DNA of 64,000 nucleotides from assembly GCA_905200645.1 (NCBI GenBank), contig CAJKLD010000002.1, positions 44,687 to 108,686 of the forward strand, written 5' to 3'. The position numbers were made by a program, and so were the translations under genes. This document shows positions 34,571 through 42,492 of the stretch, one piece after another (within the stretch, counting starts at the first letter, position 1; every line of letters starts with the position of its first letter). Under the pieces are notes generated by a model, which saw nothing but the letters and a program-made list of their open reading frames with translations, was not told the origin of the DNA and made no database searches. Source of the stretch: an uncultured Phascolarctobacterium sp. (GTDB lineage Bacteria > Bacillota > Negativicutes > Acidaminococcales > Acidaminococcaceae).

Positions 34571-35269
34571 ATGCAGATAAAAAGCTCTAAACTTTTTTCA
34601 GCAATACTGTTGCTACTAGCAGCAGTATTGCTTAGCGGTTGTCAAACAAACACAGATAAAGCCGGTGAGGAAAATACTGTTCAACCAACAAATCACAGTA
34701 TTAAAGCTCCCGCCGCAGGCAAAATTATCGGCCTGATTGCGGAACCGGGCGAGCGTATCAGCCAAGGCCAGCCGCTTTTTGCCATCAGCGACGAAAATTT
34801 AGACCAGCAGGTAAAAAATTTACAGACGCAGCTGGCTAAAGCCGAAGCCGAGCGCAAACGCATGGAGCAAGGCACGGTGAATGCCGCTCCCGCAGGCGAC
34901 ATCCAAGCAGCGCAGGCCAAGGTTGCCATAGCGCAGCAAAAAGCGGCTAAACTGAATCAACTGCTGGCGCAGGGAGCAGTTTCCCGCAATCAAGCGCAGG
35001 CTGCGCAAGCAGAGTTAGCGCAGGCTACAGCCCAAATGCAGGCCGCCGCGCAAATAGCGGTCAGCTCACAGCCTGCCAGTCCGGAAGCAAAAGCAGCGCA
35101 GGCAAAAATAATTGCACGGCTCAAAGAGCAATTAGCACAGGCGCAAGCTTTACAGCAGGCTAACGAAGCAATCAGCCCCTGCACCGGCATCATCACCGAA
35201 GTCAAAGCCGCCAACAATACAACAGTGACGTCAAGCCAGGAAATTATTATTATAAAGGAAGAAAAGTAA
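34571..35269 (+). CDS. HlyD-like lipoprotein with biotinyl-lipoyl hairpin
   Basis: 232 residues. The signal ends in the lipobox LLSGC, so it should be a lipoprotein. A lipoyl half-motif (IKAPAAGKIIGLIAEPGERI) and a second (ISPCTGIITEVKAANNT) flank an Ala/Gln-rich coiled coil (~75-195). It looks like a short periplasmic adaptor without the usual barrel domains. No transporter gene is adjacent; tcdA follows 13 bp downstream. The partner pump is unknown. Confidence 0.8.
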   Translation: MQIKSSKLFSAILLLLAAVLLSGCQTNTDKAGEENTVQPTNHSIKAPAAGKIIGLIAEPGERISQGQPLFAISDENLDQQVKNLQTQLAKAEAERKRMEQGTVNAAPAGDIQAAQAKVAIAQQKAAKLNQLLAQGAVSRNQAQAAQAELAQATAQMQAAAQIAVSSQPASPEAKAAQAKIIARLKEQLAQAQALQQANEAISPCTGIITEVKAANNTTVTSSQEIIIIKEEK

Positions 35270-35282
35270 AGGAGCACCAGCC

Positions 35283-35996
35283 ATGCCAGACCAATTTTCC
35301 CGCACAGCGCGTTTAATCGGACAAGAAGCCATAAAAAAATTACAGGCCAGCCGCGTAGCCATTTTCGGTATCGGCGGCGTAGGCGGCTACACGGCAGAAG
35401 CGCTCGCCCGCAGCGGCGTAGGCAGCTTTGACCTTATTGATAACGATACCGTAGCGCTTAGCAATTTAAACCGCCAGATTATCGCCACGCATGCCACCCT
35501 TGGCCTACCTAAAGTGCAGGTTATGACAGAGCGTATTCACAACATCAATCCAAAAGCAAAGGTGCAGCCGCATCAGTGCTTTTTCTTACCGGAAAATGCT
35601 CATGAATTTGATTTCAGCCAATATGACTACGTAGTAGATGCCGTAGATACGGTTGCCGCTAAAATTACCATTATTTTAGCGGCACAGGCAGCCGGAACGC
35701 CTGTTATCAGCAGTATGGGTGCAGGCAATAAAATGGAGCCTGCCAAATTTCAGGTAGCCGACATTTATAAAACCAGCGTCGACCCTTTAGCGCGTGTTAT
35801 GCGTCAGGAATTAAAAAAACGCGGCGTTAAAAAGCTGAAAGTAGTTTATTCCACCGAGCAGCCCTTAATTCCTTTAGAAGAAGCAGATGAAGCGTCAGCC
35901 AAACGCGCACTTCCCGGCAGTACCGCGTTTACGCCCTCCGTTGCCGGTCTTATTCTTGCTGCCGAGGTAGTGAAAGATTTGATAGGCTGGCAGTAA
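35283..35996 (+). CDS. tcdA: tRNA threonylcarbamoyladenosine dehydratase
   Basis: ThiF/E1-like enzyme of 237 residues that cyclises t6A37 of tRNA to ct6A using ATP. FSRTARLIGQEAI at the N-terminus, the nucleotide site GIGGVGGYTAEALARSGVG and LIDNDTVALSNLNRQ are diagnostic. It follows the lipoprotein gene closely, perhaps on one transcript, and is followed by a terminator. The GGAG ribosome site is ten bases before ATG. Confidence 0.92.
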   Translation: MPDQFSRTARLIGQEAIKKLQASRVAIFGIGGVGGYTAEALARSGVGSFDLIDNDTVALSNLNRQIIATHATLGLPKVQVMTERIHNINPKAKVQPHQCFFLPENAHEFDFSQYDYVVDAVDTVAAKITIILAAQAAGTPVISSMGAGNKMEPAKFQVADIYKTSVDPLARVMRQELKKRGVKKLKVVYSTEQPLIPLEEADEASAKRALPGSTAFTPSVAGLILAAEVVKDLIGWQ

Positions 35997-36048
35997 CATA
36001 TTTTTACTGCTGCAAAGCAGTCGGCACTAAACAATAAATCATATAACA

Positions 36049-36087
36049 AAAACGTCCTTGACCCCATGGCCAAGGACGTTTTACTTT
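36049..36087. terminator. Bidirectional terminator
   Basis: Perfect 12-base stem AAAACGTCCTTG/CAAGGACGTTTT with a ten-base loop, and T-rich flanks on both strands. It ends tcdA on the plus strand and the 22-residue peptide gene on the minus strand. Confidence 0.9.
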
Positions 36088-36094
36088 GTTTAAA

Positions 36095-36163
36095 TTATTC
36101 AAATATGCACATAACAGTCAACGCGAATAAAAATACTAAGCTAACACCTACAGCGCTAAACAT
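36095..36163 (-). CDS. 22-residue single-helix membrane peptide
   Basis: ATG 36163 with a strong ribosome site (GGAGGTG, eight bases away) opens a frame encoding MFSAVGVSLVFLFALTVMCI plus FE and a stop: one membrane helix with an acidic end. It lies just before a strong terminator and has a TATAAT on the minus strand at 36240-36245. The set of signals argues it is translated. It may belong to the small peptides accompanying membrane transporters, but no family can be assigned. Confidence 0.6.
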   Translation of the reverse strand: MFSAVGVSLVFLFALTVMCIFE

Positions 36164-36569
36164 AGTGTATTCACCTCCAACCTTTGCCCTTTATCTTACT
36201 TAGACTTTGCAGTCTTGCTGTATTTCTTACTACGCCTTTATTATACCACCTTTTTGTATTTTGTATACAGTATTCTCAAGATTTTTTTGAAAATTTATGT
36301 TATCTTTTGTGAATTTAAAAAGACATTTGTATATCATGTCTGCTAATCCTATTATAAGCAACCAGAATTGTTAAAGAATGTACTTTTATCTATAATACAA
36401 ATAAGTTATTTTATTTTTTTAGGGGTATAAATCACCTTCAAGGTAAGCAGCAGGCTGTTATTAAACAGCAGAGGAAACATGGCAACTCTTGCAGGCTTTA
36501 ATCGCAGTTTAGAGCAGTCCTTAAGGTGTTTTATAAAATATATTATATTCCTTAAGGGGGAAAAGAAAA
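36164..36569. promoter_or_regulatory. Control region and leader upstream of porin 1
   Basis: The left part holds the likely promoter of the 22-residue peptide gene (minus strand -10 at 36240-36245). The right part holds the porin promoter at 36368-36396 and a leader of ~165 bases. The leader shares blocks with that of porin 2: TATAAATCAC, AGCAGAGGAAACA, GGCAACTCTTGCAGGC, and AGGTGTTTTATAAAATATA just before the ribosome site. Confidence 0.65.
36368..36396 (+). promoter_or_regulatory. Putative sigma-A promoter of SLH porin 1
   Basis: TTGTTA (36368-36373), 17 bp, TATAAT (36391-36396), preceded by AAGCAACCAGAA. The porin 2 promoter has the same hexamers, spacing and upstream bases. Confidence 0.75.
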
Positions 36570-37784
36570 ATGAAAAAATCCTTAGTATTAGCAATGGCTA
36601 TGGCTCTTGGCGTAACTGCCAGCGCTTATGCTGCAAATCCGTTCTCTGATGTTCCTGCCGGCCACTGGGCATATGACAGCATTTCCAAATTGGCTGCTGC
36701 CGGCGTAATCGAAGGCTATGGCGACGCTACCTTCGGCGGCGACAAACTGATGACCCGTTATGAAATGGCTCAAATCGTTGCCAAAGCAATGGCAAAAGGC
36801 GCTAACGTTGACAAGCTGGCTGCTGAATTCGCTGACGAACTGGATAACCTGGGCGTTCGCGTAGCTAACCTGGAGAAAAAAGCTGACAACGTAAAAATCA
36901 CCGGTCAGGTTCGTGCTCGTTACCAATCCCATGATATTAAAGGTATAGACGCAGCAGACCTTCGTACCCGTTTGTGGATTACTGGTCAAATCAATGATGA
37001 CTGGACCGCTACTGCAATGCTGCAAAATCAACAAAACTTCTTAGATAGCAACGCTGGTGAAGAAGATACTGAACTTAAACGTGTTTATGTTGATGGTCGC
37101 GTAGGCGGTTTGGCAGTTCATGCTGGTCGTTGGGACGAAGTAACCGCCACCGGTTCCATTTTAGATTCTTACATTGACGGTGTTAAAGTTTCCTATGGCG
37201 ATAAAGTAAAAGTCTGGGGTATTGCAGCCAAAGCTGGCGGTAACGATGCGGTAGATGGCGGCTTATTTGAAGAATCCAATGACCGTCTGTATGTTGCCGG
37301 TTTAGAAGCACAAGTTGGCGTTGTAAACGGTTATTTCAATTACTTCAAAGCTAGTGGCGTAGATGCTACTTATGGTGCTGAAGCAGATGGCAACAAAGAA
37401 GTTTACAATGTTGGTTTAAGCTTTGACGTAGCTAAAGATTTGAACCTGGCATACGAATATATGTGGGGCGACAAAAAATACAACAAGGAAGTATCTAAAG
37501 ACGGTTTTGTAGCTACCTTGGCTTACAAAGGCGCTGACGCTGCTACTCCGGGTTCCTATGGTCTGCATGTAACTTATTATGATCAACCGATCAATGCTAT
37601 TCTTACTCCGACCTATGACGCTACCATGTTCCTTGACAAAGGCGGTTACAAAGGCTTCAACGTAGGCGCTGATTATGCACTGGCTAAAAACATTACCTTG
37701 GCTGTTAACTACTACGACACCGAAGCTAAGGTTGGCAGCGAAGACGATCAATCCATCTTCACCGAGCTGTTCTTCCAATTCTAA
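36570..37784 (+). CDS. SLH-domain outer membrane porin 1 (OmpM-like)
   Basis: 404 residues: signal peptide ending AYA, an SLH domain (NPFSDVPAGHWAYDSISKLA, ~23-75) that binds modified peptidoglycan, a helical segment (~80-110), then a beta barrel ending FTELFFQF with the terminal Phe expected of outer membrane proteins. OmpM proteins tether the outer membrane to the wall in Negativicutes and conduct solutes. Residues 1-~113 are almost identical to porin 2 (41191-42405), even at the DNA level, while the barrels diverge. AAGGGGG precedes ATG. A terminator follows the gene. Confidence 0.93.
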   Translation: MKKSLVLAMAMALGVTASAYAANPFSDVPAGHWAYDSISKLAAAGVIEGYGDATFGGDKLMTRYEMAQIVAKAMAKGANVDKLAAEFADELDNLGVRVANLEKKADNVKITGQVRARYQSHDIKGIDAADLRTRLWITGQINDDWTATAMLQNQQNFLDSNAGEEDTELKRVYVDGRVGGLAVHAGRWDEVTATGSILDSYIDGVKVSYGDKVKVWGIAAKAGGNDAVDGGLFEESNDRLYVAGLEAQVGVVNGYFNYFKASGVDATYGAEADGNKEVYNVGLSFDVAKDLNLAYEYMWGDKKYNKEVSKDGFVATLAYKGADAATPGSYGLHVTYYDQPINAILTPTYDATMFLDKGGYKGFNVGADYALAKNITLAVNYYDTEAKVGSEDDQSIFTELFFQF

Positions 37785-37809
37785 TTTAATAAGTAAATAT
37801 TTACTTACC

Positions 37810-37849
37810 AACAACATCGAGGCTCAACTCCTCGATGTTGTTTTATTTT
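37810..37849 (+). terminator. Terminator of SLH porin 1
   Basis: Perfect 13-base stem AACAACATCGAGG/CCTCGATGTTGTT, seven-base loop, then TTATTTTG. Confidence 0.9.
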
Positions 37850-37941
37850 GCAGGCAAACTTTGTGAACTTGACAAAGCATCGCACATTATATTGACTCGT
37901 GAAAGCTGAAAACTCTCAACGAATAATAATTATTGATTATA

Positions 37942-37970
37942 TTGAAAATACGCAAATTATAGTATATACT
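37942..37970 (+). promoter_or_regulatory. Putative sigma-A promoter of the hydrogenase gene
   Basis: TTGAAA (37942-37947), 17 bp, TATACT (37965-37970), about 80 bp ahead of ATG 38057. Confidence 0.7.
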
Positions 37971-38056
37971 ATGGTTGGTAGGTTGCACAAAGCTTTATTT
38001 TTGTAAGACTTTGGCTTTGAAAGGGATTTTTTTATTAAATATTGGAGGAAAGAAAT

Positions 38057-39457
38057 ATGTCCAAGCATGAATTTACCAGCATCCGCGTCCCCATTGCAAA
38101 AGATAATCCGTCCATTCAGCGCCTAGAATTTAAATGTATCAAATGCGGCGCCTGCAAAATGGTCTGCACTAACGACATCGGCGTGTGCGGCACTTACGAT
38201 TTAGCTAAAACCAACGACGTGCCTGTATGTATCTACTGCGGCCAGTGCGCCAATGTATGTCCGGTAGATTCCATTACAGAAAAAATTGAAGCGTATGAGG
38301 TTTTAGAAGCCATTAACGATCCGGAAAAAATTGTTATTGTCAATACTTCTCCTTCCGTGCGCGCTGCTTTAGGCGAAGAATTCGGCATGGCTGACGGCAG
38401 CTTTGTTGAGGGCAAAATGGTTGCACTTCTGCGTAAATTAGGCGTAGATTATGTTTTAGATACTTCCTTTGCGGCAGATTTGACTATTGTGGAAGAAGCA
38501 AGCGAGCTGATTGAGCGTATTACCACAGGCAAGCTGCCCTTGCCGCAGTTCACCAGCTGTTGCCCTGCCTGGGTAAAATTTGCAGAAATTTATTATCCTG
38601 AAATGCTGCCCCATATTTCTACGGCTAAAAGTCCTATTGGTATGCAGGGGCCTACTGTAAAAACCTATTTTGCGAAAAAAATGGGGATTGACCCCACTAA
38701 AATTGTCAATGTAGCGCTCACTCCCTGCACAGCTAAAAAATTTGAAATTCGTCGCGAAGAAATGTGCGCCGCAGGCAAATATTTAGGTATCGAAGGACTG
38801 CGTGACATGGATCACGTTATCACTACCCGCGAGCTGGCTATGCTGGCAAAGGATGCCAATATTGATTTTGCCGCTTTAGAGGATTCTCCTTATGATAAGC
38901 TGATGGGTGAAGCTACCGGCGCGGCAAAAATTTTTGGCAACACCGGCGGCGTTATGGAAGCAGCCATTCGTACTGCTTATGCCTATATCACCAAAGAACC
39001 CGTGCCTGCAGATTTGCTCAACCTAGAGCCTGTACGCGGCTTGGACGGCATTAAAGAAGCTACTGTTAAAATTAAGGATTTGGAAGTTAAGGTCGCAGTT
39101 GTTTATGGTACCGCTAACGCCCGCAAGCTGATTGAAAAAATTAAGGCAGGTAAAGCAAATTATCATTTCGTTGAGGTTATGACCTGCCCCGGCGGCTGCA
39201 TTGGCGGCGGCGGACAGCCTAAAGACAGAGAATATAAGGGCGACGCTTTACGCGCTAAACGCATTGCTAGTCTGTATAATAATGATAAGGAAATGCGCGT
39301 GCGTCTAAGCCACGAAAACCAAGAGCTTATAGAATTATACAAAGAATTTTATGGCAAGCCCTTAAGTGAGCTGGCAGAAAAAATGCTGCACACCGGCTAT
39401 CACGATTGCAGCGAGCTGTTAGGCGGAGGCAATATCTCTGCTGATTTCAAATTATAA
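38057..39457 (+). CDS. Monomeric [FeFe]-hydrogenase with ferredoxin-type domain
   Basis: 466 residues, cytoplasmic, reversible H2 activation coupled to ferredoxin. An N-terminal two-cluster ferredoxin domain (CIKCGACKMVC and CIYCGQCANVCPVD) precedes the H-cluster domain with L1 TSCCPAW (~166), L2 TPCTAKKFE (~222) and L3 MTCPGGCIGGGGQ (~376). Ala in the L2 motif and the overall shape suggest the group B/M2-type enzymes rather than group A CpI-like ones; that is inference. ATG 38057 follows GGAGG by eight bases. No maturases HydEFG or partner subunits are adjacent. A long hairpin follows the stop. Confidence 0.9.
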   Translation: MSKHEFTSIRVPIAKDNPSIQRLEFKCIKCGACKMVCTNDIGVCGTYDLAKTNDVPVCIYCGQCANVCPVDSITEKIEAYEVLEAINDPEKIVIVNTSPSVRAALGEEFGMADGSFVEGKMVALLRKLGVDYVLDTSFAADLTIVEEASELIERITTGKLPLPQFTSCCPAWVKFAEIYYPEMLPHISTAKSPIGMQGPTVKTYFAKKMGIDPTKIVNVALTPCTAKKFEIRREEMCAAGKYLGIEGLRDMDHVITTRELAMLAKDANIDFAALEDSPYDKLMGEATGAAKIFGNTGGVMEAAIRTAYAYITKEPVPADLLNLEPVRGLDGIKEATVKIKDLEVKVAVVYGTANARKLIEKIKAGKANYHFVEVMTCPGGCIGGGGQPKDREYKGDALRAKRIASLYNNDKEMRVRLSHENQELIELYKEFYGKPLSELAEKMLHTGYHDCSELLGGGNISADFKL

Positions 39458-39466
39458 AAAGCAAGT

Positions 39467-39503
39467 AACCCTTAATCTCTGCTCTTGCAAGAGATTAAGG
39501 GTT
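39467..39503 (+). terminator. Hairpin after the hydrogenase gene
   Basis: Perfect 14-base stem AACCCTTAATCTCT/AGAGATTAAGGGTT with a nine-base loop but no T run. Its 3' arm lies within the spacer of the tRNA promoter, so it could be a weak terminator or an mRNA-stabilising end. Confidence 0.6.
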
Positions 39504-39513
39504 ATGCTATAAT
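39485..39513 (+). promoter_or_regulatory. Putative sigma-A promoter of the tRNA-Gly gene
   Basis: TTGCAA (39485-39490), 17 bp, perfect TATAAT (39508-39513), 20 bp before the tRNA 5' end. Confidence 0.75.
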
Positions 39514-39533
39514 GAACAAATAAAATTGCATAC

Positions 39534-39608
39534 GCGGGTATAGTTCAGTGGTAGAACAATAGCTTCCCAAGCTATGTGTCGCGAGTTCGAATCTCGTTAC
39601 CCGCTCCA
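39534..39608 (+). tRNA. tRNA-Gly (anticodon CCC)
   Basis: Cloverleaf of 75 bases with the CCA end encoded. The acceptor stem is GCGGGTA/TACCCGC, the D arm GTTC...GAAC, and the anticodon stem ATAGC/GCTAT enclosing TTCCCAA (CCC in the middle). The T arm is GCGAG-TTCGAAT-CTCGT with one wobble-type pair. All arms fold by eye. It has its own promoter and terminator. Confidence 0.95.
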
Positions 39609-39619
39609 GCGTAATCCCC

Positions 39620-39655
39620 GCCTCTAGAGTTAATCTGGAGGCTTTCTTTATTTTT
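39620..39655 (+). terminator. Terminator of the tRNA-Gly gene
   Basis: Stem GCCTCTAGA/TCTGGAGGC with one G-T pair, five-base loop, then TTTCTTTATTTTT. Confidence 0.9.
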
Positions 39656-39843
39656 GGCTATAGTTAGAATAATACAACGCACAATAAAATAGCAATGCGA
39701 ACTTTTTTCACATTACAAATAAGGCAGTTTCGTTATAAGTTTTTCTAATTTTTAGCTGCATTTTTTCTAATTTGTTATTAGCCAAAGTAAGGTTTACAAT
39801 AAGTATAACTAAACTAAAAGTAAAATATAAAGGTGGTTTTGTT

Positions 39844-40749
39844 ATGCTTCTGCGCCAAATGAAATATTTTTTAGCGGTTGCCGATTGCAAAAGCTTTAGC
39901 GAAGCGGCGGTACAGTGCTTTATATCCCAATCCGCTATTTCCCAGCAGATTAAAATTTTAGAGGACGAATTAGAAATTGAATTGATTCAGCGCAGCAACC
40001 GTCGCTTTCAATTAACGCCTGCCGGAGAATATTTTTATCTTAAAAGCAAAAAAATCGTACAGGAGGCCAACGCCCTCAAGCTGGCGCTCAAGCAGATAAA
40101 ACAGCACGAGCAGGGAGTTTTTCGTCTTGGCTGCCTTAACGGTTATCAGTTAGAAACTATCTGCACAGCTATTAACGAAATTTTAGCAGCACATCCCGAT
40201 TTTAATATCGCCATTTTTTGGGGAGAGCATGATGAGCTGCTGGCAAAGCTACAGCAAAAAGAGCTGGATTTAATAATATGTGATGTGCGCGCTGATGATA
40301 ATACAGAAGCACTAGAAAAATGCTTCTTAGCCGAAGAACCTATCTTAGCCGCCATTTCCACTCGTTCGCCACTGGCAAAGCAGCCGGCCATTGATATTCA
40401 ACAGCTGGAAGACTTGGAATGTGTGCTTTTGCTTCCGCCTAAAGCACGCGAAAAAGAGGAGCAGCACTACCAGAAATTGTTGAAATTTTGCGGCAAATAC
40501 TTTTACCCCCCCCGGATCTCTACAGCCATTTCGCATATAATTAACAGTCCGGCATTTTTACCCTTGCTTTACAGGGCAGCCAATATTACCGCATACAGCA
40601 GCTTTATCAAAGCGCTGCCGCTGCAAGCAGAAAACGCGGTGCTTACCAACCAATATAACGCTTTTTGGCAGGCAGAAACCAAAGCTACCGAGCAAACAAA
40701 AATCCGCCGGCTTATTTTAAGCAAATTACAAGAAAAAATTTCTTCATAA
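39844..40749 (+). CDS. LysR-family transcriptional regulator
   Basis: 301 residues. The N-terminal winged helix is typical (MKYFLAVADCKSFSEAA, SQSAISQQIKILEDELE), followed by a linker helix and a periplasmic-binding-protein-like effector domain. ATG 39844 has AAGGTGG eight bases upstream; the frame extends further but without a ribosome site. It stands alone between a tRNA and porin 2, with no divergent partner to reveal its target. A terminator follows. Confidence 0.9.
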   Translation: MLLRQMKYFLAVADCKSFSEAAVQCFISQSAISQQIKILEDELEIELIQRSNRRFQLTPAGEYFYLKSKKIVQEANALKLALKQIKQHEQGVFRLGCLNGYQLETICTAINEILAAHPDFNIAIFWGEHDELLAKLQQKELDLIICDVRADDNTEALEKCFLAEEPILAAISTRSPLAKQPAIDIQQLEDLECVLLLPPKAREKEEQHYQKLLKFCGKYFYPPRISTAISHIINSPAFLPLLYRAANITAYSSFIKALPLQAENAVLTNQYNAFWQAETKATEQTKIRRLILSKLQEKISS

Positions 40750-40754
40750 AATTT

Positions 40755-40786
40755 ACTGTCTCGTTTTTTTACGAGGCAGTTTTTTG
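40755..40786 (+). terminator. Terminator of the LysR gene
   Basis: Stem ACTGTCTCGT/ACGAGGCAGT (one mismatch), loop of six to seven T, then TTTTTTG. Confidence 0.85.
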
Positions 40787-40890
40787 TTACAAAGCTAAAA
40801 AAACAAAACTGCAGCATAAAGCTATTGTAACAAAATTCATCTGCCGCGCCGTAACATAATATGTACTTATTTCAGTATAAGCAATTAGAA

Positions 40891-40919
40891 TTGTTAAAAA
40901 CTTTGCACTATTCTATAAT
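40891..40919 (+). promoter_or_regulatory. Putative sigma-A promoter of SLH porin 2
   Basis: TTGTTA (40891-40896), 17 bp, TATAAT (40914-40919), with AAGCAATTAGAA upstream. Nearly the same as the porin 1 promoter. Confidence 0.75.
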
Positions 40920-40928
40920 GAAGCTATG

Positions 40929-41036
40929 AAAAAAGAGGAGATGAAGCAAGGATTTACCTCAGGGGTGGGGTTTTAAAGCTTCGTCAGCGAGTACCCTCTT
41001 TTTTACGCGGGGTTTGGGCTTGCCTATTCCAAGCCC
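40929..41036 (+). ncRNA. Structured leader of porin 2: terminator-like fold plus hairpin
   Basis: Starting ~10 bases after the promoter, AAAAAAGAGG (40929-40938) can pair with CCTCTTTTTT (40995-41004), enclosing an eight-base helix GATGAAGC (40940-40947)/GCTTCGTC (40978-40985). The end looks like an intrinsic terminator. A second hairpin, GGGCTTG/CAAGCCC (41016-41022, 41030-41036), follows. Porin 1 lacks this ~100-base block. It could be an attenuator or release a ~75-90 base small RNA. No known riboswitch was recognised. Confidence 0.5.
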
Positions 41037-41190
41037 TGCAACACACGTTATAAATCACTGTAAGGCGATACAGCTTCTACTAAAACAAGCAGAGGAAACA
41101 AGGCAACTCTTGCAGGCGTTTCAGTACCTAGCCAAATCTCCTGAAGGTGTTTTATAAAATATAACACTTTTTCCAAAGGAGGAAAAAACA

Positions 41191-42405
41191 ATGAAAAAAT
41201 CTTTAGTATTAGCAATGGCTATGGCTCTTGGCGTAACTGCTAGCGCTTATGCTGCAAATCCGTTCTCTGATGTTCCTGCTGGTCACTGGGCTTATGACAG
41301 CATCTCCAAACTGGCTGCTGCCGGCGTAATCGAAGGCTATGGCGACGCTACTTTCGGCGGCGACAAACTGATGACCCGTTATGAAATGGCTCAAATCGTT
41401 GCAAAAGCAATGGCAAAAGGCGCTAACGTTGACAAACTGGCTGCTGAATTCGCTGACGAACTGGATAACCTGGGCGTTCGCGTAGCTAACCTGGAGAAAA
41501 AAGCTGACAACGTAAAAATTACCGGTGAAACTCGTCTGCGTTACTGGGATTATGACGGAGACAACAGCGACGGTAGCAAAACCCAACTGCGTACCCGTAT
41601 TTGGATTAAAGGCCAAATCAACGAAGACTGGTCCGCAACCGCTATGTTAGAAAACATTCAAAAAATCGCTGGCGAAGACACCAAATCTGGCGAAGAAGAC
41701 ACCAACTTCCAACGTGCTTATGTAAACGGCCGTATCGGCGGTTTAGCAGTTCAAGCCGGTCGTTATCAATTCACCGACTTCAACGAAGCTATGATTTACG
41801 ATGACCGTATGGACGGCGTTCAAGTTTCCTATGGCAAAGACGTTAAATTAGTTGCTGGCTTCGGCAAAGGTTCTGACCAAAACAAAAAAGATGCCAAATA
41901 TGCAAACAATGCAGAAGATATGTACTATGCACAATTAGGCGCTAAACTGGGCGTAGTTGACGCTAAAGTTGGTTATTACAAATTTGAAGACCAAGCAGTT
42001 CTGAAAGATGACAACGAAATTTGGACTGTTGGCGCAGCTTTGAATGTTGCTAAAGATTTGAAATTGAGCGGCACCTATTACATGTCCGATTATGACACTA
42101 ATGACGTTGATGATGACGGCTTCATCATTGGTCTGAAATACAAAGGCGCTAAAGCTGCCAAAGCTGGCACTTGGGGTCTGTGGGCTAACTACTATGACAT
42201 GGCAAGAGGAACTTATGTAGCTCCTACTTTTGAAGCTGACTATGATTTCGGTCTGAAGTCTGAAGGCTTCAAAGGCTATGGCGTAGGCGCTGATTACACC
42301 TTCGCTAAGAACATTGTTGGTCAAGTTAAATGGTATGATTTGGAAGGTAAAGAAGGCGACAAGGACGAAAGCACCCTGTACGCTCAAGTTAACTTCGCAT
42401 TCTAA
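41191..42405 (+). CDS. SLH-domain outer membrane porin 2 (OmpM-like)
   Basis: 404 residues, same plan as porin 1: signal peptide ending AYA, SLH domain (~23-75), helical stalk, and a beta barrel with terminal Phe (LYAQVNFAF). The first ~113 residues match porin 1 almost exactly and the DNA differs by only a few silent bases, but from KITGETRLRYWDYD onward the barrel differs strongly. Equal length with different barrels suggests different pores or surface faces on a common anchor. GGAGG precedes ATG 41191, and a strong terminator follows. Confidence 0.93.
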   Translation: MKKSLVLAMAMALGVTASAYAANPFSDVPAGHWAYDSISKLAAAGVIEGYGDATFGGDKLMTRYEMAQIVAKAMAKGANVDKLAAEFADELDNLGVRVANLEKKADNVKITGETRLRYWDYDGDNSDGSKTQLRTRIWIKGQINEDWSATAMLENIQKIAGEDTKSGEEDTNFQRAYVNGRIGGLAVQAGRYQFTDFNEAMIYDDRMDGVQVSYGKDVKLVAGFGKGSDQNKKDAKYANNAEDMYYAQLGAKLGVVDAKVGYYKFEDQAVLKDDNEIWTVGAALNVAKDLKLSGTYYMSDYDTNDVDDDGFIIGLKYKGAKAAKAGTWGLWANYYDMARGTYVAPTFEADYDFGLKSEGFKGYGVGADYTFAKNIVGQVKWYDLEGKEGDKDESTLYAQVNFAF

Positions 42406-42433
42406 GATTAGCTTGCTATAAGTTAATAACTAA

Positions 42434-42462
42434 ACAGGACAGCAGCCGCTGTCCTGTTTTTT
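42434..42462 (+). terminator. Terminator of SLH porin 2
   Basis: Perfect 11-base stem AACAGGACAGC/GCTGTCCTGTT, four-base loop, then six T. Confidence 0.92.
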
Positions 42463-42492
42463 ATAAGATGGCTTTACGCCATGGAGGTTACT

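Noticed and set aside
38057..39457. NuoE/NuoF-type electron-bifurcating partner for the hydrogenase
   Set aside because: Neither side of the gene encodes flavin or thioredoxin-like subunits; it is monomeric with its own promoter and is followed by a tRNA gene.
36570..42405. Phase-variable invertible porin switch
   Set aside because: Both genes lie on the same strand, each with a promoter, and no recombinase or inverted repeats flank the anchors.
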